From: Halobaculum sp. CBA1158 | GTDB lineage: Archaea > Halobacteriota > Halobacteria > Halobacteriales > Haloferacaceae | DNA: 64,000 nt | Assembly (NCBI RefSeq): GCF_021431925.1 | Contig: NZ_CP090371.1 | Coordinates: 2,480,001-2,544,000, forward strand | Reading direction: 5' to 3' | In this document: positions 1 through 7,680 of the stretch, piece after piece | Numbering within the stretch: the stretch's first letter is position 1 | Layout: the number at the start of each line of letters is the position of its first letter | The notes under the pieces: model-generated | The model's database searches: none | Told to the model about the DNA's origin: nothing | What the model saw: the letters and a program-made list of their open reading frames with translations, nothing else | Made by a program: the position numbers and the translations under genes

Positions 1-461
1 AGACACAGCCCGATTCCCACGGGGTACCCGAGCGTCGTCGTGACGGGATTGGTGTCGAACTGCGGCGCGTGGAGGTAGCCGATGACCCACGTCGGCGTCA
101 CGAGCGCGACGGCGAGCGGCGTCGCCGTCGACTCCGCGAGGACGGCCACCCCGGCCAGACACGCGAGGAATCCCAGCGTCGCGCCGACGAGTCCGAGCCG
201 ACAGCCCCGCTCGGTCATCGGGTGGTCGTCGTCCTCGCCGCGACGGTGAAAGTCCACGTACCCGTCCTTCACGTGGGCGGTGTAGACGGCGAAGAAGGCG
301 GTTCCCGCGTGGACGAGCGCGAGCGCGGGGTCGAACTCGCCGGCCAGGGCCGCTCCGAACAGCGCCGTCGCCACCGGCGGGAGCATGAACACCGGGTGGA
401 CCTGTGACGCGTACGCTCGCGCGACTGCCCCCGGGCCGCGGCCGTGGCGGGCGATCGCCAT
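1..461 (-). CDS. UbiA-family prenyltransferase, N-terminal part (runs off window)
   Basis: The reading frame is open from an ATG at 461 to the window edge (153 codons), so the C-terminal part is missing. The protein begins MAIARHGRG and has hydrophobic stretches typical of a polytopic membrane protein, with the segment HVKDGYVDFHRRGEDDDHP at about residues 73-91. I recall this His/Asp-rich segment from haloarchaeal proteins annotated as UbiA-like prenyltransferases. Such enzymes move an isoprenyl group onto an aromatic or glycerol-phosphate acceptor in the membrane. The acceptor cannot be told here. It faces away from the pilin gene at 641. Confidence 0.55.
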   Translation of the reverse strand, partial: MAIARHGRGPGAVARAYASQVHPVFMLPPVATALFGAALAGEFDPALALVHAGTAFFAVYTAHVKDGYVDFHRRGEDDDHPMTERGCRLGLVGATLGFLACLAGVAVLAESTATPLAVALVTPTWVIGYLHAPQFDTNPVTTTLGYPVGIGLC

Positions 462-605
462 GTTGCGTGCTAGGACGGAACGCGATTAAGTGATGCGCCG
501 ACCCGGGTCGCGGAGATTTCGCTCCGCTACCTCGATCCGTCTCGGCCGCGGCGACGGCGTGGGTCGAACCTCCGTCCGTCGTTCCGCGTAGTTCGTGGCC
601 TCCAG

Positions 606-613
606 TAGATTAA
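606..613 (+). promoter_or_regulatory. TATA-like box of pilin gene
   Basis: An AT-rich patch (GATTAAAG) sits about 28-30 nt before the GTG start at 641. The spacing fits a leaderless or nearly leaderless haloarchaeal transcript. Inferred by eye only. Confidence 0.4.
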
Positions 614-640
614 AGACCAGTCAACAGAGAGGAACGTTTC

Positions 641-1204
641 GTGGTGCACTCGGACGAACGGGCCGCATCCTCGGTCATCGGCGTCGTGATCCTCGTCGCG
701 GTCACGGTCATCCTCGCCGGTACCGCCTCGGTGTACGTTCTCGGCATCGCCAACTCCGTCCAGGAACCCCCACCGAGTAGCTCATTCGAGTTCGACTACT
801 CGCAGGAGGGTGACACGGCCAGTTACCTGCCGGGCGACCCGGATCGGGGCTCCGACAACCTCTCCGTGTCGTTCGTTGGCGGCGAGACGATCCGGGCCGA
901 CCGGATCAACGTGACCGTCACGGGGGCGAAGGAGATCGATCAGAACGGGAACGTGATCGGGACGGACCTCACCTTCGAGCCGAACTACGCGGGGGGCGGC
1001 AACCTCTTCGGTAATACGGGCGAGGTGAGCGCGGGTGACAGCTACACGATTAGCGACCTCGATTTCGTCTCGAACGACGGCTCCGGGAACCTGGGTAGCC
1101 TTCGAAAACTGGACCTCTCGGACGCGACTGTTCGTGTCTACTGGCTCAGCGAGAACGGCGAGACCGGGTCCGTGATCGCCGAGTGGACGTACGCGGGTGG
1201 TTGA
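641..1204 (+). CDS. Archaeal type IV pilin (Pilin_N family)
   Basis: The 187-residue protein opens with a short charged head (VHSDERA) followed by the hydrophobic helix ASSVIGVVILVAVTVILAG, the hallmark of haloarchaeal type IV pilins. Members are cut by the prepilin peptidase PibD near the start of this helix and assemble into adhesion pili. The rest, from about residue 45, is a polar Ser/Gly/Asp-rich extracellular domain ending in a beta-rich segment with Trp and Tyr. GTG at 641 or 644 could start it; 641 fits the upstream TATA-like patch. It stands alone, with no pilB/pilC nearby, as is usual for the scattered pilA genes of haloarchaea. Confidence 0.8.
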   Translation: MVHSDERAASSVIGVVILVAVTVILAGTASVYVLGIANSVQEPPPSSSFEFDYSQEGDTASYLPGDPDRGSDNLSVSFVGGETIRADRINVTVTGAKEIDQNGNVIGTDLTFEPNYAGGGNLFGNTGEVSAGDSYTISDLDFVSNDGSGNLGSLRKLDLSDATVRVYWLSENGETGSVIAEWTYAGG

Positions 1205-1374
1205 ATCGAGAGTCCGCTCCCGCTATCGGATCGGGACGTGTGTTCCGCCGGTTTCGAGGACGAACGTGGTCGTAGCCAAACCGGTATCGGCCGGAACGAC
1301 CCGTCACCACGGCTTCGCCTCCTGCCGTCCGGTGATAGATTCGCCAAGTTGTATCGATCGCGTCGAAAACGATA

Positions 1375-1445
1375 TGGGACCGCCGAGATTCGAACTCAGG
1401 TCCTACGGACCCCATCCGCAGAGGATACCACTACCCTACGGTCCC
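1375..1445 (-). tRNA. tRNA-Pro(GGG)
   Basis: On the minus strand the acceptor arms GGGACCG and CGGTCCC pair fully, followed by discriminator A. The D arm, an anticodon stem TGCGG/CCGTA (with one G-T pair), the loop ATGGGGT with anticodon GGG, and the T arm CTGAG-TTCGAAT-CTCGG are all present. There is no intron and no encoded CCA. A TATA-like box lies just upstream at 1471-1479. Confidence 0.95.
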
Positions 1446-1470
1446 GTACCCGGTGAGAAACGAGCGTCGG

Positions 1471-1479
1471 GGTTAAGCC
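1471..1479 (-). promoter_or_regulatory. TATA-like box of tRNA-Pro
   Basis: On the minus strand this reads GGCTTAACC, centred about 30 nt before the mature 5' end of tRNA-Pro, the usual haloarchaeal promoter spacing. Confidence 0.55.
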
Positions 1480-1530
1480 CTTCGTTTCGAACGGCTACTC
1501 CGTCGTGCGATCACACGGCGCGACGCCGAC

Positions 1531-2631
1531 TCACGCCCCGTCGGCGTCGCGCGGGACCACCAGGTCGCCGTCGTCGCGGACGGCCATGCTCGCGACCGCC
1601 TGGCCCTCGTAGACGGCCACCCCCTCGGCGCGGCCGATGACGTAGCCGTCGCGCTCGCTCTCGACCGCCTCCAGAACCTCGCCGTGGGGAGTCACGACGT
1701 CGGCGACGACCTCTCCCGCCTCGACCGGTTCGCCGACTGCGACGCGGTGGCGGACCACCCCCGCCGTCTCGGTACGGGGGCCGACGAACCGCCGGACGGG
1801 GTACTCGACGGGCGCGTCGGGTACCCCGTCGCCCGCGGCCGCAAGGCTCGGCGGTCGGTCCGCCAGGAGGCCGAACTCGACGGCCGCGGCGACGACGCCC
1901 GCGACGCCGGCGCGACGGGCGTCGGCCTCGACGACGCTGTGGCCGCCAAGCTCCGCCGTGACCGCCGGGATCCCGGCGGTGTTGAGCACAGCGCCGGCGG
2001 TCGAGCGCTGGAGCGACTGCTCGAGGTACTCTTCGGCGGGGTATTCAGTAAGCACGGGAAGTCCCAGCGCCCCGGCAAGGCGGTCCAGATCCTCGGCGAG
2101 CGCCTCGGCCTCAGCCTCCGTTCGCTCCTCGCCGTGGAGCACGCGGTCGCGGATGGTGAACGGCATCGACCCCACCTGCGCGGTGTGGCAGTCGACGAGC
2201 AGGTCCGCGGAGTCGGTCAGCGCCTCGAACAGCCGGGTGGCGATCCGCTCTTGCGTCTCGGGCGGGCGCGACGACTCGCGCTCGGCGTCGGGGAAGTATC
2301 GGTTCGGGTCGTCGCCGCCGTAGTAGGAGGTACGTTCGTTACGGCGGAGGCCGGCCGGACTGACCACCGGCACGGCGACGACCGCGCCCGCGAGGTCGTC
2401 GCGCACGTCCGCGAACGCCGCGGCCGCGTCCTGCGCGACGGCGACGCCGGTCGCCTCGTCGCCGTGGACGCCGCCGGTGACCCACAGCGTCGGCCCCTCC
2501 TCGGCACCGTTCACCGCGATCACGGGCAGCCGTTCGTCCCCGCCGGTCGGGAGCGGCGTCGCCTCGATCCAGCCGTCGGCGCGCTCGCCGGGCTCCGCGA
2601 CGGCGGAGCCGACCGCGAGTGTGACGTCCAT
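1531..2631 (-). CDS. Succinylglutamate desuccinylase/aspartoacylase family (M14-like) deacylase
   Basis: The 366-residue protein carries the family's zinc site: GGVHGDEATG at about residues 53-62 (His56 and Glu59) and a downstream DCHTAQVG that supplies the second His. An Asn-Arg substrate-binding segment (DPNRYFP) lies between them. The C-terminal part, with RHRVAVGEPVEAGEVVADVV, looks like the lipoyl/barrel-sandwich-like tail common in AstE/AspA proteins. These enzymes split N-acyl amino acids or related amides; the true substrate cannot be read from the sequence. It follows cbf5 on the same strand with a 100-nt gap, so it may be transcribed separately. Confidence 0.75.
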   Translation of the reverse strand: MDVTLAVGSAVAEPGERADGWIEATPLPTGGDERLPVIAVNGAEEGPTLWVTGGVHGDEATGVAVAQDAAAAFADVRDDLAGAVVAVPVVSPAGLRRNERTSYYGGDDPNRYFPDAERESSRPPETQERIATRLFEALTDSADLLVDCHTAQVGSMPFTIRDRVLHGEERTEAEAEALAEDLDRLAGALGLPVLTEYPAEEYLEQSLQRSTAGAVLNTAGIPAVTAELGGHSVVEADARRAGVAGVVAAAVEFGLLADRPPSLAAAGDGVPDAPVEYPVRRFVGPRTETAGVVRHRVAVGEPVEAGEVVADVVTPHGEVLEAVESERDGYVIGRAEGVAVYEGQAVASMAVRDDGDLVVPRDADGA

Positions 2632-2731
2632 GGCGAGGGCTGGGTGCCGGGGTGCAAAAATGCCCGATCACCGGCAGTCGACGCGGCCGCCGATCAGTAT
2701 CGGTCGGCAGGAGCATGTCGGTCGTATCGGC

Positions 2732-3649
2732 TCAGACCAACACGCGCTCCAGGTCGACGACCTCGCCGGCGTCGGCGTCGGGGTCGCCGACGAGCCGGCC
2801 GAGACAGACGGCCGCTCCGTCGGGCGTGTAACACGCCAGGAGGTCGCCCTCGGCGGGCGCGCCGGAGCCGGTATCGCCGGCGGCGACCACGCCAGGCGCG
2901 TACACGGGCGCGCCCTCGGCGACCTCGCGGGCGGCGGAGTCCGCGATCGTCAGCGACGGGAGCCCGGTCAGCGCCTCCTCGGCCGGGCGGAGCACCTCGC
3001 GCAGGAGCGACTCGTCGGGCGCGCCGGCGTCGGTGTCCCGGCCGCCGACTGCGTCTTCCCCCTCGGCGAACGCGACGCCGTCGATCAGGTCGTGGAGGGT
3101 GTGGAGGTCGCGGTCGTCGAACGGGTCCGTCGCCGTGCGGCGGAGGTGGCCCATGTGGCCGCCGGTGCCGAGCGCGAGACCGATGTCGTGACACAGCTTC
3201 CGGACGTAGGTCCCCGACTCACAGCGAATCCGGAGTAACACCTGCCGGTCGGTCCGGTCGAGCACGTCGAGGTCGGACACCTCGCGGGTGCGCAGGCGAC
3301 GCGTCACCGCCGACTTGCGCGGCGGCTTCTGGTAGAGATCGCCCTCGAACTCGGCGATCACGCGCTCCAGATCCGTCGGCGCGGGCGCGTGGAGTTCCAG
3401 CACGGCGACGTACTCCTTGGTGCCCTCGAGGAACACCTGCGCGAGCCGGGTGGCGTCGCCCGTCAGGGTCGGGAGACAGCCGGTCACCTTCGGGTCGAGC
3501 GTGCCCGCGTGGGCCGCCCGGTCGACGTCGAGGCGGTCGCGGACCCAGGCGGCGACCTGGTGGGCCGACGGACCGGCGGGCTTGTCGAGGTTGACGACGC
3601 CGAAGGCGGCCAACTCCGCGACCGTGCGCTCCTCGGGTGCCGGGCGCAC
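2732..3649 (-). CDS. cbf5: tRNA/rRNA pseudouridine synthase Cbf5 (TruB family)
   Basis: The 305-residue protein has the TruB signature HAGTLDPKVTG with catalytic Asp52, the upstream motif NLDKPAGPSAHQV, and a C-terminal PUA-like segment from about residue 225. In archaea Cbf5 is the catalytic subunit of H/ACA ribonucleoproteins (with Nop10, Gar1 and L7Ae) and converts uridine to pseudouridine in rRNA; it can also make Psi55 in tRNA. It starts 3 nt after the cmk stop codon, so both are almost surely one transcript, a widespread archaeal gene order. Confidence 0.93.
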   Translation of the reverse strand: MRPAPEERTVAELAAFGVVNLDKPAGPSAHQVAAWVRDRLDVDRAAHAGTLDPKVTGCLPTLTGDATRLAQVFLEGTKEYVAVLELHAPAPTDLERVIAEFEGDLYQKPPRKSAVTRRLRTREVSDLDVLDRTDRQVLLRIRCESGTYVRKLCHDIGLALGTGGHMGHLRRTATDPFDDRDLHTLHDLIDGVAFAEGEDAVGGRDTDAGAPDESLLREVLRPAEEALTGLPSLTIADSAAREVAEGAPVYAPGVVAAGDTGSGAPAEGDLLACYTPDGAAVCLGRLVGDPDADAGEVVDLERVLV

Positions 3650-3652
3650 GGC

Positions 3653-4231
3653 TCAGAAGTCGTAGTCGACGCCCTCGACGGGCGCTTTCCCCTCGTCGCT
3701 GTCGGGGTCGTAGGAGTCGACGGCCGTGGTGAGCATCCCGAGCACGCCCTCGGGCGACCAGCGGGCGGTGTTGTACACGAGGTCGTAGATGCTCAGGTCG
3801 TCGATGTGGATGTTGTAGTACTCCCGGTAGCGCTTCGCCTCGCTGCTTTCCCTGCGGCGGGTCTCCTCGACCACCCGTTCGAGCGGCTTCTCCTCGCGGT
3901 CGACGATGCGCTCACACCGCACCTCCAGCGGGGCGTCGAGCCATATTCGGAGGTCGGCGTGCTCGGCGGCGAGCCAGCCGGCGAGGCGCGACTCCAGCAG
4001 CACGTCCTCGCGTTCGATGGCGATACTGCGGAGGCGACGGTCCAGGTCGCGGTCGATCTGGTCGTCCTCCTCGGCGTGTTCGTTGAACTCGACGGGCGTC
4101 ATGTCGTGTTCGGCGGCGAGCTCCCGGAAGATGTCGCCCCCGGATACGTGCTCGAGGTCGAACGCCTCCGCCAGCGCCGCGGCGGTGGTGCTCTTCCCGC
4201 TGCCCGGCGGGCCGGAGACCGTTAGCAACAT
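3653..4231 (-). CDS. cmk: Cytidylate kinase (AAA-fold CMP kinase, archaeal type)
   Basis: The protein is 192 residues from the ATG at 4231. It begins MLLTVSGPPGSGKST, placing the P-loop GPPGSGKS at residues 7-14, and continues with the NMP-binding and lid segments (HADLRIWLDAPLEVRCERIVDREEK). It phosphorylates CMP and dCMP with ATP. An in-frame upstream extension to 4462 exists but is Arg-rich and non-haloarchaeal in composition, so the start at 4231 is preferred. Minus-strand CTTTTTGAG about 25 nt upstream may be its TATA box. It heads the cmk-cbf5 pair. Confidence 0.92.
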   Translation of the reverse strand: MLLTVSGPPGSGKSTTAAALAEAFDLEHVSGGDIFRELAAEHDMTPVEFNEHAEEDDQIDRDLDRRLRSIAIEREDVLLESRLAGWLAAEHADLRIWLDAPLEVRCERIVDREEKPLERVVEETRRRESSEAKRYREYYNIHIDDLSIYDLVYNTARWSPEGVLGMLTTAVDSYDPDSDEGKAPVEGVDYDF

Positions 4232-4350
4232 ATCCCAACTGCGCCCGACTGACTCAAAAAGGCGTCCATGTTCCCCCGTGTGTGTCGCGATCGCGTGGTC
4301 CGCGGGGCGACGCGATGTGATCGCCGACCGCGTCGGCGACGCGCCGACCG

Positions 4351-5184
4351 CTACGGCCGTTCCTCGTTCGGAGCGTCGACCTCGTCGCGCCGCTCGCGCA
4401 CCGTCTCGACGGTCACGGGGTCGGCGCGTTCTCTCGCGCGCTCGACGCGCTCGCGGGCCCACGACACCGCCCTCGGGTCGTCGTTGACCGCGACGCCGGC
4501 GACGCCGGTGTCGCTGTAGACGACGACGCCGGCCTCGTCGTCGCGGTCGTCGTGTTCGCCGACCCAGAGGCCGAACTCGACGTCGACGGGGCCGCAGCGG
4601 AACTCGAAGGCCCCCTCGCGGAGGTCGGCCACGAGCCGCTCGGGGCGGCGGTCGATCAGGTGATCCAACACGGTTGGGGTGACGACCAACTCCGGCACGG
4701 CGTCGCCGGTCGTCGCCGCCGCGTCGAACGTGTCGAGGTGACCCGACAGCGCCGCGGGCGCGACGCCGGTCACCCCGTCGGCCGCACGCACCGACTCGAG
4801 CAGGCGCTCGACGACGCCGTCGGGGAGGCTGGGGTCCGGTCGGCTGACCGACGCGCCGGCCAGGAATCTGGCGTCGAGCGCGGTGTCGTCCGGGAGCGCC
4901 TCGAACAGCGGCGCTCCCCGCTCGAGGCCGTCGAGGCGTTCGCGGTACCGATCGCGCTCGGCGAGCGCTCGCGCTCCGACCGCGGTCGCGCGGACGCCCC
5001 CGTCGGCCCGCCGCGCCAGCCCGGCGTCGACCAGCTCGCGGACCCCGCGGTCGAGCGTCGTCCGCGGTACCCCGAGTTCGTCGACGAGGACCCGCTTTTC
5101 GACCGGGCCGTCACACAGCGTCGCGAGGAGTTCGCGCCGCTTGGCGAGCACGCTCGCCATCTCCGCCGCGTCGCCGGTCGTCAT
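4351..5184 (-). CDS. Winged-helix transcriptional regulator (DUF1724/FilR1-like)
   Basis: The 277-residue protein has an N-terminal winged helix at about residues 8-70 (LLATLCDGPVEKRVLVDELG then PRTTLDRGVRELVDAGL). An all-in-one C-terminal domain with PELVVTPTVLDHLIDRRP and VVVYSDTGVAGVAVNDDP resembles the DUF1724 domain of haloarchaeal HTH regulators. Its target and ligand are unknown. ATG at 5184 is chosen over 5211 (positively charged extension) and over the internal ATG at 5160. It lies alone on the minus strand upstream of cmk. Confidence 0.65.
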   Translation of the reverse strand: MTTGDAAEMASVLAKRRELLATLCDGPVEKRVLVDELGVPRTTLDRGVRELVDAGLARRADGGVRATAVGARALAERDRYRERLDGLERGAPLFEALPDDTALDARFLAGASVSRPDPSLPDGVVERLLESVRAADGVTGVAPAALSGHLDTFDAAATTGDAVPELVVTPTVLDHLIDRRPERLVADLREGAFEFRCGPVDVEFGLWVGEHDDRDDEAGVVVYSDTGVAGVAVNDDPRAVSWARERVERARERADPVTVETVRERRDEVDAPNEERP

Positions 5185-5598
5185 TCGTGGGGGGAACGGG
5201 CGGCCGGCCAATGGGTGTTCCGTTTCTCGGGAATCTCCCCGATCGGTGGGAAGTCTACTGAACGGTGAAGTAATGTGTGCAACCGCAGTACGGTGATTTG
5301 CCCTCAGAGCGTCTCCCCGACTGCTCGGCCCTCACGCGATCGCTCGACGTGTCTCGTCGGTTTCCCGCGTCGATGTCGTCGCTCCTCGACGGGTGACTGC
5401 TGTCGCTCGGCTACTCATCGCGCCTTGCTACTTTTGAGGCACTCGGCTCCGCCTCGCGCTCCGGTACTTTCCGGGCGGCGCGTCCGCAAGCTCGCCGCCG
5501 TCGGCCGAGGCGCTCGTTCGCTCCCTCCGGTCGCGTTGCTCCGCTCACGACTCACTCCGTTCGCCGTTCGCACCGAGGTCTCGCGGTGCTCGACCTCG
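5185..5598. other. Gene-free spacer with short hairpin-forming repeats
   Basis: No convincing gene was found in these 414 bases. The second half is full of short CG-rich runs of the kind CTCCGCTCACGACTCACTCCG that are common between haloarchaeal genes. Open frames here are Arg/Ser-rich and look like shadow frames. Confidence 0.5.
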
Positions 5599-6243
5599 CT
5601 ACTCGCGCCTCGCTAACCCCGCGAGGTGCCCCGCCTCCTCGACGATGATCTCCTCGCTCCCGAGCCGCGCCGCGTTCTCGCTCCCGGGGAGACAGAACAC
5701 CGGCACCCCGCCGGCGACGCCGGCGGTCGCGCGCGTCCCCACGACCATCGTCCCGATCTCGTCGCGACTCATCGACCGGAACAGCTCGCCGAACCCCGGC
5801 AGCTCCTTGTCGAACAGCGGCGTCACCGCCTCGACGGTCACGTCGTCGGGGGTCACGCCCGTCCCGCCGGTCGTCACCACGCAGTCCACGTCGTCGCGGT
5901 CGACGAGCCGGTCGACCGTCCCCTGGACCCCGTCGAAGTCGTCGGCGACGATCTCTCTGACGACGACCTCGTCGCCCGCGGCCGCGACGGCCGCCTCGAT
6001 CGCGTCGCCCGCGGGGTCGTCGTCGTACCCGCGCGAGGACGACACCGTCACGACCGCGTACCCCAGCGCGTCGAGGTCGTGAGCGTGATGCGCGTGGTCG
6101 TCGTGCGCGTGACCGCCGTGGTCGTGGCCGCCGTCGTGGTCGTGTCCGCCGCCGTGGTCGTGCGCGTGACCGCCGTGGTCATGGCCGTCATCGTGGTCGT
6201 GGTCGTGTCCGCCGTCGTGCTCGTGGTCGCCGCCGTCGTCCAT
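5599..6243 (-). CDS. moaB: Molybdenum cofactor biosynthesis protein MoaB/MogA with His-rich N-terminus
   Basis: Residues 60-214 form a MogA/MoaB domain: GYAVVTVSSSRGYDDD, the molybdopterin-binding TTGGTGVTPDDVTVEAV, and LPGFGELFRSMS. The family adenylylates molybdopterin before metal insertion by MoeA, and two moeA genes lie about 7 kb away. Residues 1-55 are a His/Asp/Gly tract with more than twenty histidines, absent from ordinary MoaB, which suggests metal storage or capture. ATG at 6243 is preferred because the upstream extension is basic. Next to it upstream on the same strand is a membrane protein gene, 26 nt away. Confidence 0.88.
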   Translation of the reverse strand: MDDGGDHEHDGGHDHDHDDGHDHGGHAHDHGGGHDHDGGHDHGGHAHDDHAHHAHDLDALGYAVVTVSSSRGYDDDPAGDAIEAAVAAAGDEVVVREIVADDFDGVQGTVDRLVDRDDVDCVVTTGGTGVTPDDVTVEAVTPLFDKELPGFGELFRSMSRDEIGTMVVGTRATAGVAGGVPVFCLPGSENAARLGSEEIIVEEAGHLAGLARRE

Positions 6244-6269
6244 GGGCCCGCCTACCGTCCGCGGGCGCT

Positions 6270-6746
6270 TCAACCCCGGGCACCCGTGCGTTCGCGCACA
6301 GCCTCGGCGACGAGCCGACTCGCCACGACGAGTCCCCCGAGCGCGACGGCGACCACGCCCCCGACGAGCAGCCCGACGCCGACGACCCAGACGGCGACCG
6401 AGACCGTGCCGGACGCCAGAAACGCGAGCCCGAGGGCGAACACGAGCCCCACGGCCGCCGCGGCCGCGCCCCCGGCGACGAGTCGGTACTCGCTCGACCG
6501 GTCGGCGAGGGGGCCGACGCGGAGCCGTCCCGTGCCCGCCGGAAGCCCGTAGCCGACGACGGCGACGACGCCGGCGACGGCGGCCCCGAGCAACGCGATC
6601 GCGAAGCCGAACGCCGAGGGGAGGCCGTCGCCGGTCTCGGGCGGCGGCGGGAGGTCGAACGCGAACGCCGCGACCGCGAGGAGGCCGACGAGGCCGGCGG
6701 TGACGACTGCGATCCGGAGGGCCGCGAGGAGGGGGGACCGGTTCAC
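6270..6746 (-). CDS. Four-helix membrane protein of unknown function
   Basis: The 158-residue protein has about four hydrophobic helices, at residues 8-30, 45-66, 90-115 and 118-145, separated by short loops. I do not recognise the family. GTG at 6746 is the start. It sits between an XRE-type regulator and moaB, all on the minus strand; the 26-nt gap to moaB suggests cotranscription but gives no function. Confidence 0.6.
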   Translation of the reverse strand: MNRSPLLAALRIAVVTAGLVGLLAVAAFAFDLPPPPETGDGLPSAFGFAIALLGAAVAGVVAVVGYGLPAGTGRLRVGPLADRSSEYRLVAGGAAAAAVGLVFALGLAFLASGTVSVAVWVVGVGLLVGGVVAVALGGLVVASRLVAEAVRERTGARG

Positions 6747-6792
6747 GATCGGTCGTCGCCGACGGCCGATGATGGGCTTTGTGGTGCTCGAA

Positions 6793-7029
6793 TTACGCCG
6801 GGTCGGTAGCGTCGCCGTCGGCGTCGGGGTCGCCGTCGCCTCCCGGATCGAACAGCTCCTCGATCCGACACCCGAAGAAGTCGGCGAGCGCGAACGCGAG
6901 CTCCAGCGAGGGGTCGTACCGACCCCGTTCGATGCTGTTTATCGTCTGTCTCGTGACGCCGACCGCCTCGGCGAGGTCGGCCTGGCTCAGGTCGCGTCGC
7001 TCGCGGCGGGCGCGCACGTCGTTGTTCAT
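6793..7029 (-). CDS. XRE/YozG-type helix-turn-helix regulator
   Basis: This 78-residue protein is essentially one HTH_3 domain: RRDLSQADLAEAVGVTRQTI then NSIERGRYDPSLELAFALAD, ending FFGCRIEELFDPGGDGD. Its ATG overlaps the stop codon of the upstream DUF2178 membrane protein gene (ATGA), so the two are translationally coupled. Small regulators of this type often repress their own operon; a palindromic array about 95 nt before the operon start (7554-7588) is the obvious candidate site. Confidence 0.88.
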   Translation of the reverse strand: MNNDVRARRERRDLSQADLAEAVGVTRQTINSIERGRYDPSLELAFALADFFGCRIEELFDPGGDGDPDADGDATDPA

Positions 7030-7460
7030 CGGTTCCTGCTGACCCAGCCGTACGCGACCGCGAACACGACGAACAACCCGACGTAGCCGTACAGCACCCC
7101 GGACACGAACGACGACGCGTCGTAGACTCCGAGCGCGCTCAGCGTTCGCGTGCCGGAGGCTCCGAGCACGAGGACGACCGCCGCCACGACTAACGTGATC
7201 GTGCTCGCGCGACGTTCCAACTCGGCGTCGCGCTCGTCGAACAGAGTCACGGGACTGAACGTCCAGACCGCGAGGAACCCGACGATCCCCACCCAGTAGG
7301 CCGCCTCCGCCGCGACCGGGTACGAGAGGAACCGCAGCGCGAGGTTCGCGATCACGCCGACGCCGACCGATCCGAACAGGAGCCGCCGGTATCGACGTCG
7401 CGTCGCGACGGTCGGAGTCCCGGTCCCTCCGTCCCCGGAGCTGACTCCCGTCTCCGTCAT
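7026..7460 (-). CDS. DUF2178-type membrane protein paired with HTH regulator
   Basis: The 144-residue protein has a soluble head followed by four hydrophobic helices in two pairs. Between the pairs lies DERDAELERRAS at about residues 80-91, the conserved acidic/Arg motif I associate with DUF2178. The family is widespread beside small XRE regulators and has no known function. ATG at 7460 is preferred; a longer frame reaches 7682 but would read through the operator region. A 26-codon frame (7457-7537) ends with an ATGA overlap at this start codon. Confidence 0.7.
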   Translation of the reverse strand: MTETGVSSGDGGTGTPTVATRRRYRRLLFGSVGVGVIANLALRFLSYPVAAEAAYWVGIVGFLAVWTFSPVTLFDERDAELERRASTITLVVAAVVLVLGASGTRTLSALGVYDASSFVSGVLYGYVGLFVVFAVAYGWVSRNR

Positions 7461-7553
7461 CGCTTCCCTCCCGGTAGCCCGGCCGTGATTCGGGCAGTCG
7501 CTTCCGTGCTCCGTCCGTCCGATTTCGTGGCGTGCATGATCTGTCACCGCGAG

Positions 7554-7588
7554 CTGTAAAGCTCGCTTTACAGTAAAGGAAGCTTTAC
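7554..7588. promoter_or_regulatory. Palindromic operator cluster upstream of DUF2178/HTH operon
   Basis: Four half-sites alternate in orientation: GTAAAGC (7556-7562), GCTTTAC (7565-7571), GTAAAG (7573-7578) and GCTTTAC (7582-7588). The first two make a 9-bp inverted repeat CTGTAAAGC-TC-GCTTTACAG. A minus-strand AT-rich box (ATTTAATATC, 7593-7602) lies just beyond, so bound protein would sit at the transcription start. Likely operator for the encoded HTH regulator; this is inference. Confidence 0.65.
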
Positions 7589-7680
7589 ACAAGATATTAA
7601 ATCTACCGCTGCGGTCGGTCCCTGCCAGTTCGCCGCGGGGAGTAGGGTTTAGTCCCCCGCGGTGGGAGATGAGAACACGC

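Noticed and set aside
5185-5598. Possible small genes in the spacer before moaB
   Set aside because: Frames are Ser/Arg-rich and built from short CG repeats, with no promoter or acidic composition.
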